The notes under the pieces: model-generated | The model's input: only the letters and a program-made list of their open reading frames with translations | Databases searched by the model: none | What the model was told of the DNA's origin: nothing | Made by a program: the position numbers and the translations under genes | Shown: positions 1-6,229 of the stretch, piece by piece | Position numbering within the stretch: position 1 is the stretch's first letter | Layout of the letters: each line of letters starts with the position of its first letter | From: CAYYAQ01 sp964469555 | Lineage (GTDB): Bacteria; Planctomycetota; UBA1135; UBA2386 | Assembly (NCBI GenBank): GCA_964469555.1 | Contig: CAYYAQ010000209.1 | Coordinates: 1 to 7,512, forward strand | Direction: 5' to 3' | DNA: 7,512 nucleotides

Positions 1-8
1 TAGCCAAG

Positions 9-26
9 GCCCACGAAGACGCGGGC
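9..26 (-). other. Hairpin at the LysM gene stop codon
   Basis: GCCCACG (9-15) and CGCGGGC (20-26) flank a 4-nt loop. As minus-strand RNA this is a 7-bp stem with one G-U pair; as plus-strand RNA the same position is an A-C mismatch, so the structure favours the LysM transcript. It touches the stop codon (26-28). No T-run follows before the window edge, so it is not a standard intrinsic terminator. It could be a transcript 3' end or chance. Confidence 0.3.
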
Positions 27-865
27 TAGTTCGGCAGGCGGACTTTCTGGCCGGCGATGAGGACGCTGAGGTCGATGATGTCCGGGTTGAGCACCTTGAA
101 TCGTCCGAGCCACGCCGGAATCTTGTTCTTGGCGACGCGGACCTTGGCGAGGTCCCAGAGGGAATCGCCCTTCTTGATGGTGTAGAGCTGGCCCTTGGCG
201 TGCTCGACGACGGAGGACTTCTTCGCCCGGGCCTTCGCGGCGAGGAGCAGGGTCTCGGCATCGACCCACGGCACGACGACCTCTTGTCCGGACTCGAGGT
301 CCGCCTCGACCAGGCTCTCGTTCAGGACCTCGATCGTCGAGAGTTGCGTGGCGTCCGCACACCAGCGGGCAACCACGAGAGCCAGGGTGTCGCCGTGGCG
401 GGCCTTCACGACCCGATACTCACCCATGCGACTGCTCGTGCCGAGAACCCCCGCGAGGTCCTCCGTCACCGTCGACTTGAGCACGATCGGTTCGCCTGAC
501 TTCGCATCGGCGCCCTCCGTGCCCTCGTCGGCTGGCTTCTCGCCTTCGCCGGTCTCTTCGCCGGTCTCTTCGCCGGTCTCTTCGGATGGCTTCTCGGGCG
601 GCTTCTCGGGCGGCTTCTCGGGCGGCTTCTCGGATGACTCCTCCGCCAGATTCGCGCCGGGTTCTTCGGATGGCTTCGCCGCACCAGGCGCGCGCACCGG
701 CGCCTCTGCCGGGGCCACACCTGGCAGCGAGGCGACCGCTGGCCGCGTCTTCTTCTCGGTCTCGGCTCGCGCCGGGTTCTGCTCGCCGAAGATCACGGCG
801 ACCAAGAGGATGACCAGCAGGAGGCCAGTCACGGCATACACTAACACGGTTTCGTTGCGCTTCAT
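26..865 (-). CDS. Membrane-anchored double-LysM protein
   Basis: Predicted 279-residue envelope protein, probably anchored in the inner membrane and reaching into the periplasm to bind peptidoglycan. Visible in order: a short basic N-terminus (MKRNE), one hydrophobic segment at about residues 7-27 (signal anchor), a low-complexity Pro/Glu/Ala linker (about 30-125) with EKPP and GEET tetrapeptide repeats, then two LysM-like domains at about 149-200 (YRVVKARHGDTL...) and 227-277 (YTIKKGDSLWDLA...GQKVRLP). LysM domains bind N-acetylglucosamine-containing glycans. No catalytic domain is visible, so a structural or scaffolding role is inferred. I chose ATG 865 over the longer frame reaching 1093 because a GGAGG ribosome-binding site lies 5 nt upstream and the hydrophobic anchor follows directly. 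The extra 76 upstream codons look like non-coding DNA. The gene is transcribed divergently from the lipoprotein-kdsB-pyrG cluster. LysM assignment is firm; exact role is unknown. Confidence 0.85.
   Translation of the reverse strand: MKRNETVLVYAVTGLLLVILLVAVIFGEQNPARAETEKKTRPAVASLPGVAPAEAPVRAPGAAKPSEEPGANLAEESSEKPPEKPPEKPPEKPSEETGEETGEETGEGEKPADEGTEGADAKSGEPIVLKSTVTEDLAGVLGTSSRMGEYRVVKARHGDTLALVVARWCADATQLSTIEVLNESLVEADLESGQEVVVPWVDAETLLLAAKARAKKSSVVEHAKGQLYTIKKGDSLWDLAKVRVAKNKIPAWLGRFKVLNPDIIDLSVLIAGQKVRLPN
551..586 (-). repeat. 12-bp tandem repeat, three units (GEET array)
   Basis: Three back-to-back 12-bp units on the plus strand, GGTCTCTTCGCC twice (551-562, 563-574) and a third copy ending GGA (575-586). 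The unit is a multiple of three, so in the LysM gene it encodes S/G-E-E-T tetrapeptides at residues 94-105. Copy-number change would lengthen or shorten the acidic linker without shifting the frame. Confidence 0.9.
588..635 (-). repeat. 12-bp tandem repeat, four units (EKPP array)
   Basis: Four adjacent 12-bp units on the plus strand: GGCTTCTCGGGC at 588-599, 600-611 and 612-623, then GGCTTCTCGGAT at 624-635. They encode the EKPP repeats (about residues 78-93) of the LysM protein. The first three units are identical at DNA level, which suggests recent duplication by slippage or unequal exchange rather than protein-level selection alone. Confidence 0.9.
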
Positions 866-870
866 GCGTC

Positions 871-875
871 CCTCC
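871..875 (-). promoter_or_regulatory. Ribosome-binding site of the LysM gene
   Basis: On the minus strand GGAGG lies 5 nt before the ATG at 865, inside a longer GGGAGGGA. It is the clearest Shine-Dalgarno sequence in the window and decides the start of the LysM gene against the longer upstream frame. The other genes here have weak or no such site. Confidence 0.7.
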
Positions 876-912
876 CAGGACTGTCTTGTGCCGCGATGCG
901 GCGACCACAGCG

Positions 913-930
913 ACGGGGCGCCCACCCCGT
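913..930. other. Perfect inverted repeat in the divergent gap
   Basis: ACGGGG (913-918) and CCCCGT (925-930) form a perfect 6-bp stem around a 6-nt loop. The 8-bp palindrome GGGCGCCC (916-923) sits inside it. It lies between the LysM gene and the lipoprotein gene, in what would be the 5' leader of the LysM mRNA if transcription starts near 941. It could be a leader hairpin or a binding site. In DNA this GC-rich, chance is a serious alternative. Confidence 0.25.
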
Positions 931-947
931 AGACCGTAGCTCTGCTC

Positions 948-976
948 ATGTTAGGCCAGCTCAACGTGCTTTGCAC
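948..976 (-). promoter_or_regulatory. Weak candidate promoter for the LysM gene
   Basis: On the minus strand, GTGCAA (976-971) and TAACAT (953-948) are separated by 17 bp and match the sigma-70 -35 and -10 consensus at 3/6 and 4/6 positions. Transcription would start near 941, giving a leader of about 75 nt that includes the inverted repeat at 913-930. The match is weak. I found no convincing promoter for the plus-strand operon in the same gap; a TAGACT at 1058-1063 could be a -10 but lacks a good -35. Confidence 0.2.
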
Positions 977-1074
977 GCTTCGATTGCAAGATCCATTCGC
1001 CCCCGCTACGTGCGCAATCTTTGGTAGGGCCACTAGAAACCGGAACGAACCCAGCGCTAGACTCCGACCCCGTC

Positions 1075-1629
1075 GTGCCGCCCGCGAAAACACTCATGAT
1101 CGCCATGCTCGGCACGGCATTCTGCTCGTGCGCGGGTGGACCCTCCCTGGTGCGGAAGGTCGAGGTGATGAAGGGCAGCCGAGCGCTGATCTCGGTGCAG
1201 CAAGCCAGCCTCAATCTGACCCTGGTCAACCAGTCCTCGTTGACCCCGGCTCGGGCAAAAGCCGCCCGCAAGGCGGATGTCAGCCTGAAACTCATCCCGG
1301 ACGCCCAGCTGCAACTGCTGGCGGACATGCTCGGCGCCGAGCAGTTCTTCGAAATGGCCTCCGAAGTCGCCGACCCCGAGGCGCGCTCCTGGGTAACCGT
1401 CGTCGTCAACGGCAAGAAGCACATCGTCTCCGGTCGCGCCGCCCGGGGTGACTTCAAGTACATGCAGCGGTTCCAGCGGTTCATCACCCTGTTCAACACC
1501 GTCTACAGCGCCAACGACAACTTCACTGGCAGCAAGATGACGACGAAGGAATTCAAGCGAGCCAGTGAGACGATCAACTCCGACTCGAACGCCGTGCGTC
1601 GCAAGAAGAGGAATTCGAAACGACCATGA
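1075..1629 (+). CDS. Probable lipoprotein of unknown function, first gene of kdsB-pyrG cluster
   Basis: A 184-residue protein that I do not recognise. From the GTG at 1075 the N-terminus reads MPPAK, then a hydrophobic stretch (TLMIAMLGTAF, residues 6-16), then FCSC with Cys19 as a possible lipidation site, followed by AGGPS. This resembles a type II signal peptide, although F at -3 is an unusual lipobox residue. The mature part has an alternating hydrophobic stretch (about 36-53), a helical segment around IPDAQLQLLADMLGAEQFFEMA (74-95, shown for location only), a beta-like SWVTVVVNGKKHIV (105-118), and a very basic C-terminal tail (RRKKRNSKRP). The start is uncertain: ATG 1096 (177 aa) or TTG 1021 (202 aa) are possible, and none has a good ribosome-binding site. 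I prefer 1075 because it supplies a charged n-region to the signal peptide. Its stop overlaps the kdsB start (ATGA, 1626-1629), implying translational coupling. Function unknown. Confidence 0.7.
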   Translation: MPPAKTLMIAMLGTAFCSCAGGPSLVRKVEVMKGSRALISVQQASLNLTLVNQSSLTPARAKAARKADVSLKLIPDAQLQLLADMLGAEQFFEMASEVADPEARSWVTVVVNGKKHIVSGRAARGDFKYMQRFQRFITLFNTVYSANDNFTGSKMTTKEFKRASETINSDSNAVRRKKRNSKRP

Positions 1630-2396
1630 GTAGCCCTCGCGAGACGGGAACCGCCGCGATCATTCCCGTCCGCGTCGACAGCCAACGGCTACCTGGCAAG
1701 GCGCTCCTGGACGAGACCGGCGTGCCCCTGTTCGTGCACACCTGTGAGCAGGCGGCGCGAGCCGGTTGCTTCGACGACGTCCTCGTCGCCACGGACAGCG
1801 AAGAGGTCGCCGCCGCGACCGAATCCCTCGACGGCGTGCGCACCGTGATAACGAGCGACCGGCCCCGCACCGGGTCCGAACGCTGCGCCGAAGCCGCGGT
1901 CGGACTGCCCCACAAGATCATCGTCGACATCCAGGGCGACTGGCCGGAGGTTGACCCCGCGGACCTGCGCCGCCTGGTCGAGCGCCTCGCCGAGGACCCG
2001 GATTCCGACCGGCTCTGCGCGACTCTCTCGGCCTCCCTCTCCGACCCCGAGAAGATCGCCGATCCGAATGTCGTCAAGATCGCCCGGGGACACAACGGCA
2101 GGGCTCTCTACTTCAGCCGACTGCCGATCCCGTACGACCGCGCGGAGAGCGACCGCACCGTACTGCGCCATATCGGCGTCTACGGCTTCACCCGAGCCAC
2201 GCTGTTCCGCGTGCCCGACCTTCCATCGAGCGGTCTCGACGAGTCCGAGGGTCTCGAACAGCTCCGGTTCCTGGAAAACGACATCGCCATCCAAGTCCTC
2301 GACGCCACCGGAGATCCGTGGGGCATCGAGTGTCGCCAAGACTACGACGCCTTTCTCCAAAGACACGCCCAGCGAGCGACCAAAACATCCACATGA
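1626..2396 (+). CDS. kdsB: 3-deoxy-manno-octulosonate cytidylyltransferase (CMP-Kdo synthetase), divergent
   Basis: KdsB activates Kdo with CTP to give CMP-Kdo and pyrophosphate in the cytosol, the sugar donor for the LPS inner core. The 256-residue length is near the usual value of about 250. Family motifs seen: IPVRVDSQRLPGK (13-25, nucleotide loop), VATDSEEV (54-61), RTGSERCAEA (81-90, counterpart of SGTDR-AEV), VDIQGDWPE (100-108), DPNVVKIA (146-153), ALYFSRLPIPYDR (160-172), HIGVYGF (182-188) and LEQLRFLEN (210-218). Two usually invariant positions differ: QGDEP is QGDWP (Trp106 for Glu), and the metal-binding Asp of the GVDTPEDL motif is Glu235 (GIECRQDY). The enzyme may still work, since Glu can hold Mg2+, but a related sugar substrate is possible. 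It overlaps the upstream gene by ATGA and pyrG by ATGA (2393-2396). An AGAGGA at 1607-1612 is too far from the ATG to be a good ribosome-binding site, so coupling probably drives initiation. Confidence 0.92.
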   Translation: MSSPRETGTAAIIPVRVDSQRLPGKALLDETGVPLFVHTCEQAARAGCFDDVLVATDSEEVAAATESLDGVRTVITSDRPRTGSERCAEAAVGLPHKIIVDIQGDWPEVDPADLRRLVERLAEDPDSDRLCATLSASLSDPEKIADPNVVKIARGHNGRALYFSRLPIPYDRAESDRTVLRHIGVYGFTRATLFRVPDLPSSGLDESEGLEQLRFLENDIAIQVLDATGDPWGIECRQDYDAFLQRHAQRATKTST

Positions 2397-4000
2397 CCAA
2401 GTTCATCTTCGTAACCGGTGGAGTTGTTTCCTCCCTAGGCAAGGGGCTGACTTCCGCTGCGGTCGGATGGATGCTCGAACGAATGGGGATGACGGTGTCG
2501 ATGCAGAAGCTCGACCCCTACATCAACGTCGACCCGGGGACGATGTCGCCGTTCCAGCACGGCGAGGTCTACGTCACCGACGATGGCACGGAGACTGACC
2601 TCGACCTCGGGCACTACGAGCGTTTCACCCACGCGGAGTTGACCTGCGACTCGAACTACACCACCGGCAAGATCTACAAGTCGGTCATCCAGAAGGAACG
2701 TCGCGGCGATTACCTCGGTCGCACCGTCCAGGTGATCCCGCACATCACCGACGAGATCAAGATGGCGATCAAGAAGGGTGCCACGAACAACCCGGACGTC
2801 GCCATCACCGAAATCGGCGGAACGGTCGGCGACATCGAGAGCCTCCCCTTCCTCGAGGCGATCCGTCAGTTCAGTCTCGACGCGGGTCACGAGAATTGCC
2901 TGTTCATCCACCTGACGCTGCTCCCCTACCTTCGCGCGAGCGGCGAGATGAAGACGAAGCCCACCCAGCAGTCGGTTCGCACGCTGCGCGAAATCGGTAT
3001 CCAGCCGCATATCCTCATATGCCGGACCGAGCAGCCGATGACCGACGACATGACGAACAAGATCTCGTTGTTCTGCAACGTCACGAAGGAGTCGGTGATC
3101 GAAGAGCGCGATGTCGACTTCTCGATCTACGAAGTACCGATCAACCTGATGAAGGCCGACCTGCACGGCCAGATCGTCCGCCGGCTCTCACTCGAACCAA
3201 GACAAGAGCCACAGATCGACGACTGGCTGCAAATGCTGGGTCGCATCAAGGAACCGAAGCACGAGGTCGAAATCGCGGTCGCCGGCAAGTACATCGAGTT
3301 GCACGACGCCTACAAATCGATCTACGAGTCCCTCACCCACGGCGGCAACCACCACGCGTGCACGATCAAGCTGCGCAAGGTCTCCGCGGAACAGATCGCT
3401 GGCGAGGGCGCAGACGAGATCCTCGACGGCGTAGACGGCATCCTCGTGCCCGGTGGATTCGGCGAACGCGGCTTCGAGGGCAAGATCGGGGCGATCCGCT
3501 ACGCGCGCGACAAGCAGATCCCGTTCTTCGGGATCTGCTACGGCATGCAGGCAGCTGTCGTCGAGTTCGCGCGTTCGGAACTGGGCATCACGGATGCCTC
3601 GACGACCGAGTACGACGCGAAGGCGGCAAACCCGGTGATCAGCTTGATGGAAGAGCAGAAAGCCGTGTCCGACCTCGGCGGCACGATGAGACTCGGCGCG
3701 TTCGACTGCCGATTGACGCCGGGTACGCTCGCGCACAAGGCCTACGGCGAGACTGACATCTCCGAACGGCACCGCCATCGGTTCGAGTTCAACAACGCCT
3801 ACCGGCACCAACTCGAAGAAGCCGGGTTGGTCCTGTCGGGAGTGAATCCGAAGCTCGATCTGGTGGAGATCATCGAAATATCCGACCACCCGTGGTTCGT
3901 CGGGGTGCAATACCACCCCGAGTTCAAGACGCGTCCGCTCAATCCCCACCCGCTGTTCCGGGACTTCATCGGCGCCGCCATCGCGCACAACAAGGGATAA
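2393..4000 (+). CDS. pyrG: CTP synthase (glutamine hydrolysing)
   Basis: PyrG makes CTP from UTP, ATP and glutamine, the last step of pyrimidine nucleotide synthesis, in the cytosol. The 535 residues compare with 545 in E. coli. The N-terminal synthetase domain (about 1-268) has the P-loop GGVVSSLGKG (9-18), KLDPYINVDPGT (39-50), DGTETDLDLGHYERF (64-78) and the metal-binding EIGGTVGDIES (140-150). The C-terminal class I glutamine amidotransferase domain (about 290-530) has the oxyanion motif PGGFGERG (353-360), nucleophile Cys382 in FGICYGMQ, and the His508/Glu510 pair in QYHPEF. All catalytic residues are present; the only oddity is Tyr after the nucleophile in place of the usual Leu. I start at ATG 2393, where MTKFIFVTGG matches the family N-terminus; the 25 codons upstream overlap kdsB and are not family sequence. 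The ATGA overlap with kdsB implies coupled translation, supplying CTP alongside a CTP-consuming enzyme. Confidence 0.98.
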   Translation: MTKFIFVTGGVVSSLGKGLTSAAVGWMLERMGMTVSMQKLDPYINVDPGTMSPFQHGEVYVTDDGTETDLDLGHYERFTHAELTCDSNYTTGKIYKSVIQKERRGDYLGRTVQVIPHITDEIKMAIKKGATNNPDVAITEIGGTVGDIESLPFLEAIRQFSLDAGHENCLFIHLTLLPYLRASGEMKTKPTQQSVRTLREIGIQPHILICRTEQPMTDDMTNKISLFCNVTKESVIEERDVDFSIYEVPINLMKADLHGQIVRRLSLEPRQEPQIDDWLQMLGRIKEPKHEVEIAVAGKYIELHDAYKSIYESLTHGGNHHACTIKLRKVSAEQIAGEGADEILDGVDGILVPGGFGERGFEGKIGAIRYARDKQIPFFGICYGMQAAVVEFARSELGITDASTTEYDAKAANPVISLMEEQKAVSDLGGTMRLGAFDCRLTPGTLAHKAYGETDISERHRHRFEFNNAYRHQLEEAGLVLSGVNPKLDLVEIIEISDHPWFVGVQYHPEFKTRPLNPHPLFRDFIGAAIAHNKG

Positions 4001-4062
4001 CACCGCCCCGCCCGGCCTGGTGAAGAGTCCGAAGAGGGGACGTGTGAGGAGAGGGTGGACGG

Positions 4063-5229
4063 CTACTCGATCGCGCTCTCGCCGGTGATCTCGCGCCCGA
4101 TGATCAACCCGTGGATGTCGTGGGTTCCCTCGTACGTGATCACGGACTCCAGGTTGCACATGTGGCGCATCACCTGGTACTCGTCAGTGATCCCCACGGC
4201 GCCGAGGATGTCCCGCGCCAGACGACAGCACTCGAGCGTCATCCAGCAGTTGTTGCGCTTGGCGAGCGACACGTGGCTGTAGTGCAGCCTGCCCATCTCT
4301 TTCAGCCGACCCAGGCGCCACGCGAGTATCTGGCCCTTGGTGATCTCGCTGATCATCCAGACGAGCTTGTTCTGGACCAACTGGAACCGCGCAATCGGGC
4401 GACCGAACTGGATGCGTTTCTTCGCGTAGCGCCGCGCCTCGTCGTACACCGCCATCGCAGAACCAACGGCGCCGTAGGCGATGCCGAAGCGCGCCTGGTT
4501 CAAGCACCCGAGCGGTCCCTTCAGACCCGCGACGTTGGGGAGGAGATTCGCCTTCGGAATGCGGCAGTCCTCGAAGACGAGCTCGCTCGTGACGGACGCG
4601 CGCAGCGAGAACTTGTTCTTGATCGTATTCGTCGCATAGCCCGGCGTACCCTTCTCGACGATGAACCCCCGGATGACGTCGTCGAGCTTCGCCCAGACGA
4701 TCGCCAAGTCCGCGATGCAGCCATTCGTGATCCAGTACTTGGAACCGTTCAGGACGTAGCTGTCGCCATCGTCGACGGCCCGCGTGATCATCCCGCCCGG
4801 ATCGCTGCCGTAGTCCGCCTCGGTGAGGCCGAAGCAACCGATCAACTCGCCAGCCGCCATGCCCGGCAAATACTTCTCCTTCTGCTCCTCGTTCCCGTAG
4901 GTGTAGAGGGGCCACATGCAGAGCGACCCCTGCACGGAAACGAAAGAGCGCAGCCCTGAATCACCGCGCTCCAGTTCCTGGAGGACGAGCCCGTAGGCGG
5001 TCGGCGACATGCCCGCACATCCGTAGCCCTCGAGGCTCGCGCCGAGGACACCCATCTCCGCGAGGCTCGGGATCAGTTCGGCGGGGAACGTCGCGTTGCG
5101 GTTGTGCTCTTCGATGACCGGCATGAACTCGCCGCTGACCCAGTCGCGCACGGTCTCGCGGGCCATCTTCTCCTCGTCCGAGAATAGATCGTCGATCTGG
5201 TAGAAGTCGGCTGCTTGGAACTCACTCAT
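4063..5229 (-). CDS. gcdH: Glutaryl-CoA dehydrogenase (acyl-CoA dehydrogenase family)
   Basis: FAD-dependent enzyme that oxidises and usually decarboxylates glutaryl-CoA to crotonyl-CoA in lysine, tryptophan or aromatic breakdown, passing electrons to ETF. The 388 residues match the mature size of the family. The sequence follows the glutaryl-CoA subgroup closely: QELERGDSGLRSFVSVQ (84-100), GCFGLTEADYGSDP (131-144), YWITNG (165-170), KFSLRAS (206-212), GPLGCLNQARFGIAYG (238-253), and near the C-terminus TYEGTHDIHGLIIGR (365-379). Glu367 is the expected catalytic base; Glu87, Arg94 and Tyr366 are at positions that in characterised decarboxylating enzymes contact the distal carboxylate, so decarboxylation is expected. 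That last point is inferred from family knowledge. The start at 5229 gives MSEFQAADFYQID, typical of the family, without a clear ribosome-binding site. The gene converges on pyrG with a 62-bp gap and stands alone here: no ETF or other catabolic partner is in view. Confidence 0.95.
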   Translation of the reverse strand: MSEFQAADFYQIDDLFSDEEKMARETVRDWVSGEFMPVIEEHNRNATFPAELIPSLAEMGVLGASLEGYGCAGMSPTAYGLVLQELERGDSGLRSFVSVQGSLCMWPLYTYGNEEQKEKYLPGMAAGELIGCFGLTEADYGSDPGGMITRAVDDGDSYVLNGSKYWITNGCIADLAIVWAKLDDVIRGFIVEKGTPGYATNTIKNKFSLRASVTSELVFEDCRIPKANLLPNVAGLKGPLGCLNQARFGIAYGAVGSAMAVYDEARRYAKKRIQFGRPIARFQLVQNKLVWMISEITKGQILAWRLGRLKEMGRLHYSHVSLAKRNNCWMTLECCRLARDILGAVGITDEYQVMRHMCNLESVITYEGTHDIHGLIIGREITGESAIE

Positions 5230-5256
5230 TGTCGGTGTACATGGCGGATGTAGACT
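5229..5256 (+). promoter_or_regulatory. Weak candidate promoter for the EI24-like gene
   Basis: TTGTCG (5229-5234) and TAGACT (5251-5256) each match the sigma-70 consensus at 4/6 positions, with a 16-bp spacer. Start would be near 5263, about 50 nt before the ATG at 5315. Its -10 falls at the predicted start of the opposing gcdH transcript, so the two promoters would compete if both are real. Confidence 0.22.
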
Positions 5257-5260
5257 CGGG

Positions 5261-5290
5261 ACGATAGACCCGCCTCGGAGAGATTGCCAA
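5261..5290 (-). promoter_or_regulatory. Candidate promoter for gcdH
   Basis: On the minus strand, TTGGCA (5290-5285) matches the -35 consensus at 5/6 positions and TATCGT (5266-5261) matches the -10 at 4/6, with an 18-bp spacer. Transcription would start near 5254, giving a leader of about 25 nt to the ATG at 5229. This is one of the two best promoter matches in the window; it is prediction only. Confidence 0.4.
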
Positions 5291-5314
5291 GACGAAAGAA
5301 CGCCCCACGAACCG

Positions 5315-6223
5315 ATGAAGAAACAACTGCCCGACCCTTGCGCGATCTGCGGCTATCCACTCGAGGGTTCGAGTTGCGATCACTGCGAAGGCAAGACGAC
5401 TGTGGTGGATGGGGTTGGGTCGAACAAGGTGGGCACCCGGTTCTTCGTCGCCGACCTGATCGACGGGTTCTTGTCTCTGTTCCAGGCGTCGCTTCTCCTG
5501 ATGACCAAGAAGGATTACATGGGCAAGCTCACCGTGGCGATCCTCGTAAACCTCGTGCTCGTCATCGTGTTCTTCGTCGGACTCCTCTACGGGTCCTACT
5601 CGATGTTCTCCGCGATAGACTGGTCGTGGGCCTGGGATTGGATCGAGACCGTGGCGCAGGTATTGATCTGGCCCCTGGCGCTGATCGTGGCGTGGTTCCT
5701 CGCCCCCACGCTGATCAACGCCGGCATGACGCCATTCCTTGACCCGATCGCGAATGCCACGGAGATGATGCTCGCAGGCGAGAAGATGAAGCCCGTCGAG
5801 ATCGGCATGTGGCGCGGCCTGATGGTCGGCTTGAACGCGGCAGCCCAGATCTTGGTAATGCAGGTGTTCGTTCTGATCCCCGTGATGCTGCTCGCGTTCA
5901 TCCCCGTCGTCGGATGGGGCTTCGCCCTGCTCGGGGTCGTCTACTCGGCCTATCTCAACGCCCTCGTCTGGTTCGAGATCCCGGTGCTGCGCCGGGGCTA
6001 CGGCTGGCAATACCGGCGGAAGTTGATCCGCAGGAACTGGGCCCGCGCCCTGGGCTTCGGCCTGGCGTTCAACATCGGGCTGCTCGTGCCGTTCTTCAAC
6101 TTTCTCTTCATCGGTCCGGCGACCGCCGTCGCGGTCTCCAAGTTGTACTTCCGGTTCGACAAGAACGTGATGCCGCGGGCCCCACAAACCGACAGCCCAC
6201 CCGCCGGGGATCCTCAAAGCTGA
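5315..6223 (+). CDS. EI24/CysZ-like membrane protein with N-terminal zinc ribbon
   Basis: Predicted 302-residue inner-membrane protein. Residues 9-24 form a C-x2-C-x8-C-x2-C motif (Cys9, 12, 21, 24), which looks like a small zinc ribbon facing the cytosol. After a linker come several hydrophobic segments at roughly 72-95, 111-135, 168-218 (probably two) and 246-277. The pattern fits the EI24/CysZ family: LAPTLINAGMTPFLDPIANATE (in 129-150), IPVVGWGFALLGVVYSAYLN (196-215), WFEIPVLRRGYGW (219-231) and LVPFFNFLFIGPATAVA (257-273). E. coli CysZ moves sulfate, but many bacterial EI24 proteins are uncharacterised, so no substrate is assigned, and no sulfate-assimilation gene is nearby. The C-terminal tail (285-302) is Pro-rich and probably disordered. 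It is divergent from gcdH with an 85-bp gap and lies 56 bp upstream of metG in the same direction. Ribosome-binding site not evident. Family call is from pattern recognition; the zinc ribbon is read directly. Confidence 0.75.
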   Translation: MKKQLPDPCAICGYPLEGSSCDHCEGKTTVVDGVGSNKVGTRFFVADLIDGFLSLFQASLLLMTKKDYMGKLTVAILVNLVLVIVFFVGLLYGSYSMFSAIDWSWAWDWIETVAQVLIWPLALIVAWFLAPTLINAGMTPFLDPIANATEMMLAGEKMKPVEIGMWRGLMVGLNAAAQILVMQVFVLIPVMLLAFIPVVGWGFALLGVVYSAYLNALVWFEIPVLRRGYGWQYRRKLIRRNWARALGFGLAFNIGLLVPFFNFLFIGPATAVAVSKLYFRFDKNVMPRAPQTDSPPAGDPQS

Positions 6224-6229
6224 TTTGAG
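6213..6229 (+). other. Perfect hairpin across the EI24-like gene stop codon
   Basis: CTCAAA (6213-6218) and TTTGAG (6224-6229) are exact inverted copies around a 5-nt loop, GCTGA, which ends in the stop codon. There is no T-run after it, so it is not a canonical terminator. It overlaps the -35 of the candidate metG promoter, so it may instead be a binding site or chance. Confidence 0.25.

Noticed and set aside
971..989. Inverted repeat TTGCA-N9-TGCAA as an operator
   Set aside because: Five-base arms in a 200-bp gap are expected by chance, and no regulator gene is nearby.
1021..1074. TTG start at 1021 for the lipoprotein gene
   Set aside because: It adds a polar stretch (PLETGTNPALDSDP) ahead of the hydrophobic segment, which would spoil the signal peptide, and it has no ribosome-binding site. 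It is not excluded.
866..1093. N-terminal extension of the LysM frame up to 1093 (355 residues)
   Set aside because: The extra 76 codons have no recognisable protein character, would bury the hydrophobic anchor in the middle, and would overlap the start of the divergent gene. The GGAGG site before ATG 865 marks the better start.
2318..2392. pyrG frame extended 25 codons upstream into kdsB
   Set aside because: The CTP synthase family begins at MTKFIFVTGG; the extension is kdsB sequence read in another frame.
4001..4062. Bidirectional terminator between the convergent pyrG and gcdH genes
   Set aside because: Only a weak 4-bp CACC/GGTG pairing is visible and there is no T-run on either strand, so I do not call a terminator.
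2435..4159. Two long minus-strand open frames (243 and 323 codons) antisense to pyrG
   Set aside because: pyrG is certain on the plus strand. The antisense frames have typical GC-driven composition and no recognisable motif.
5222..6217. Long minus-strand open frame of 331 codons antisense to the EI24-like gene
   Set aside because: It is a His/Asp/Glu/Arg-rich shadow of a hydrophobic membrane protein in GC-rich DNA, with no domain or start signal.
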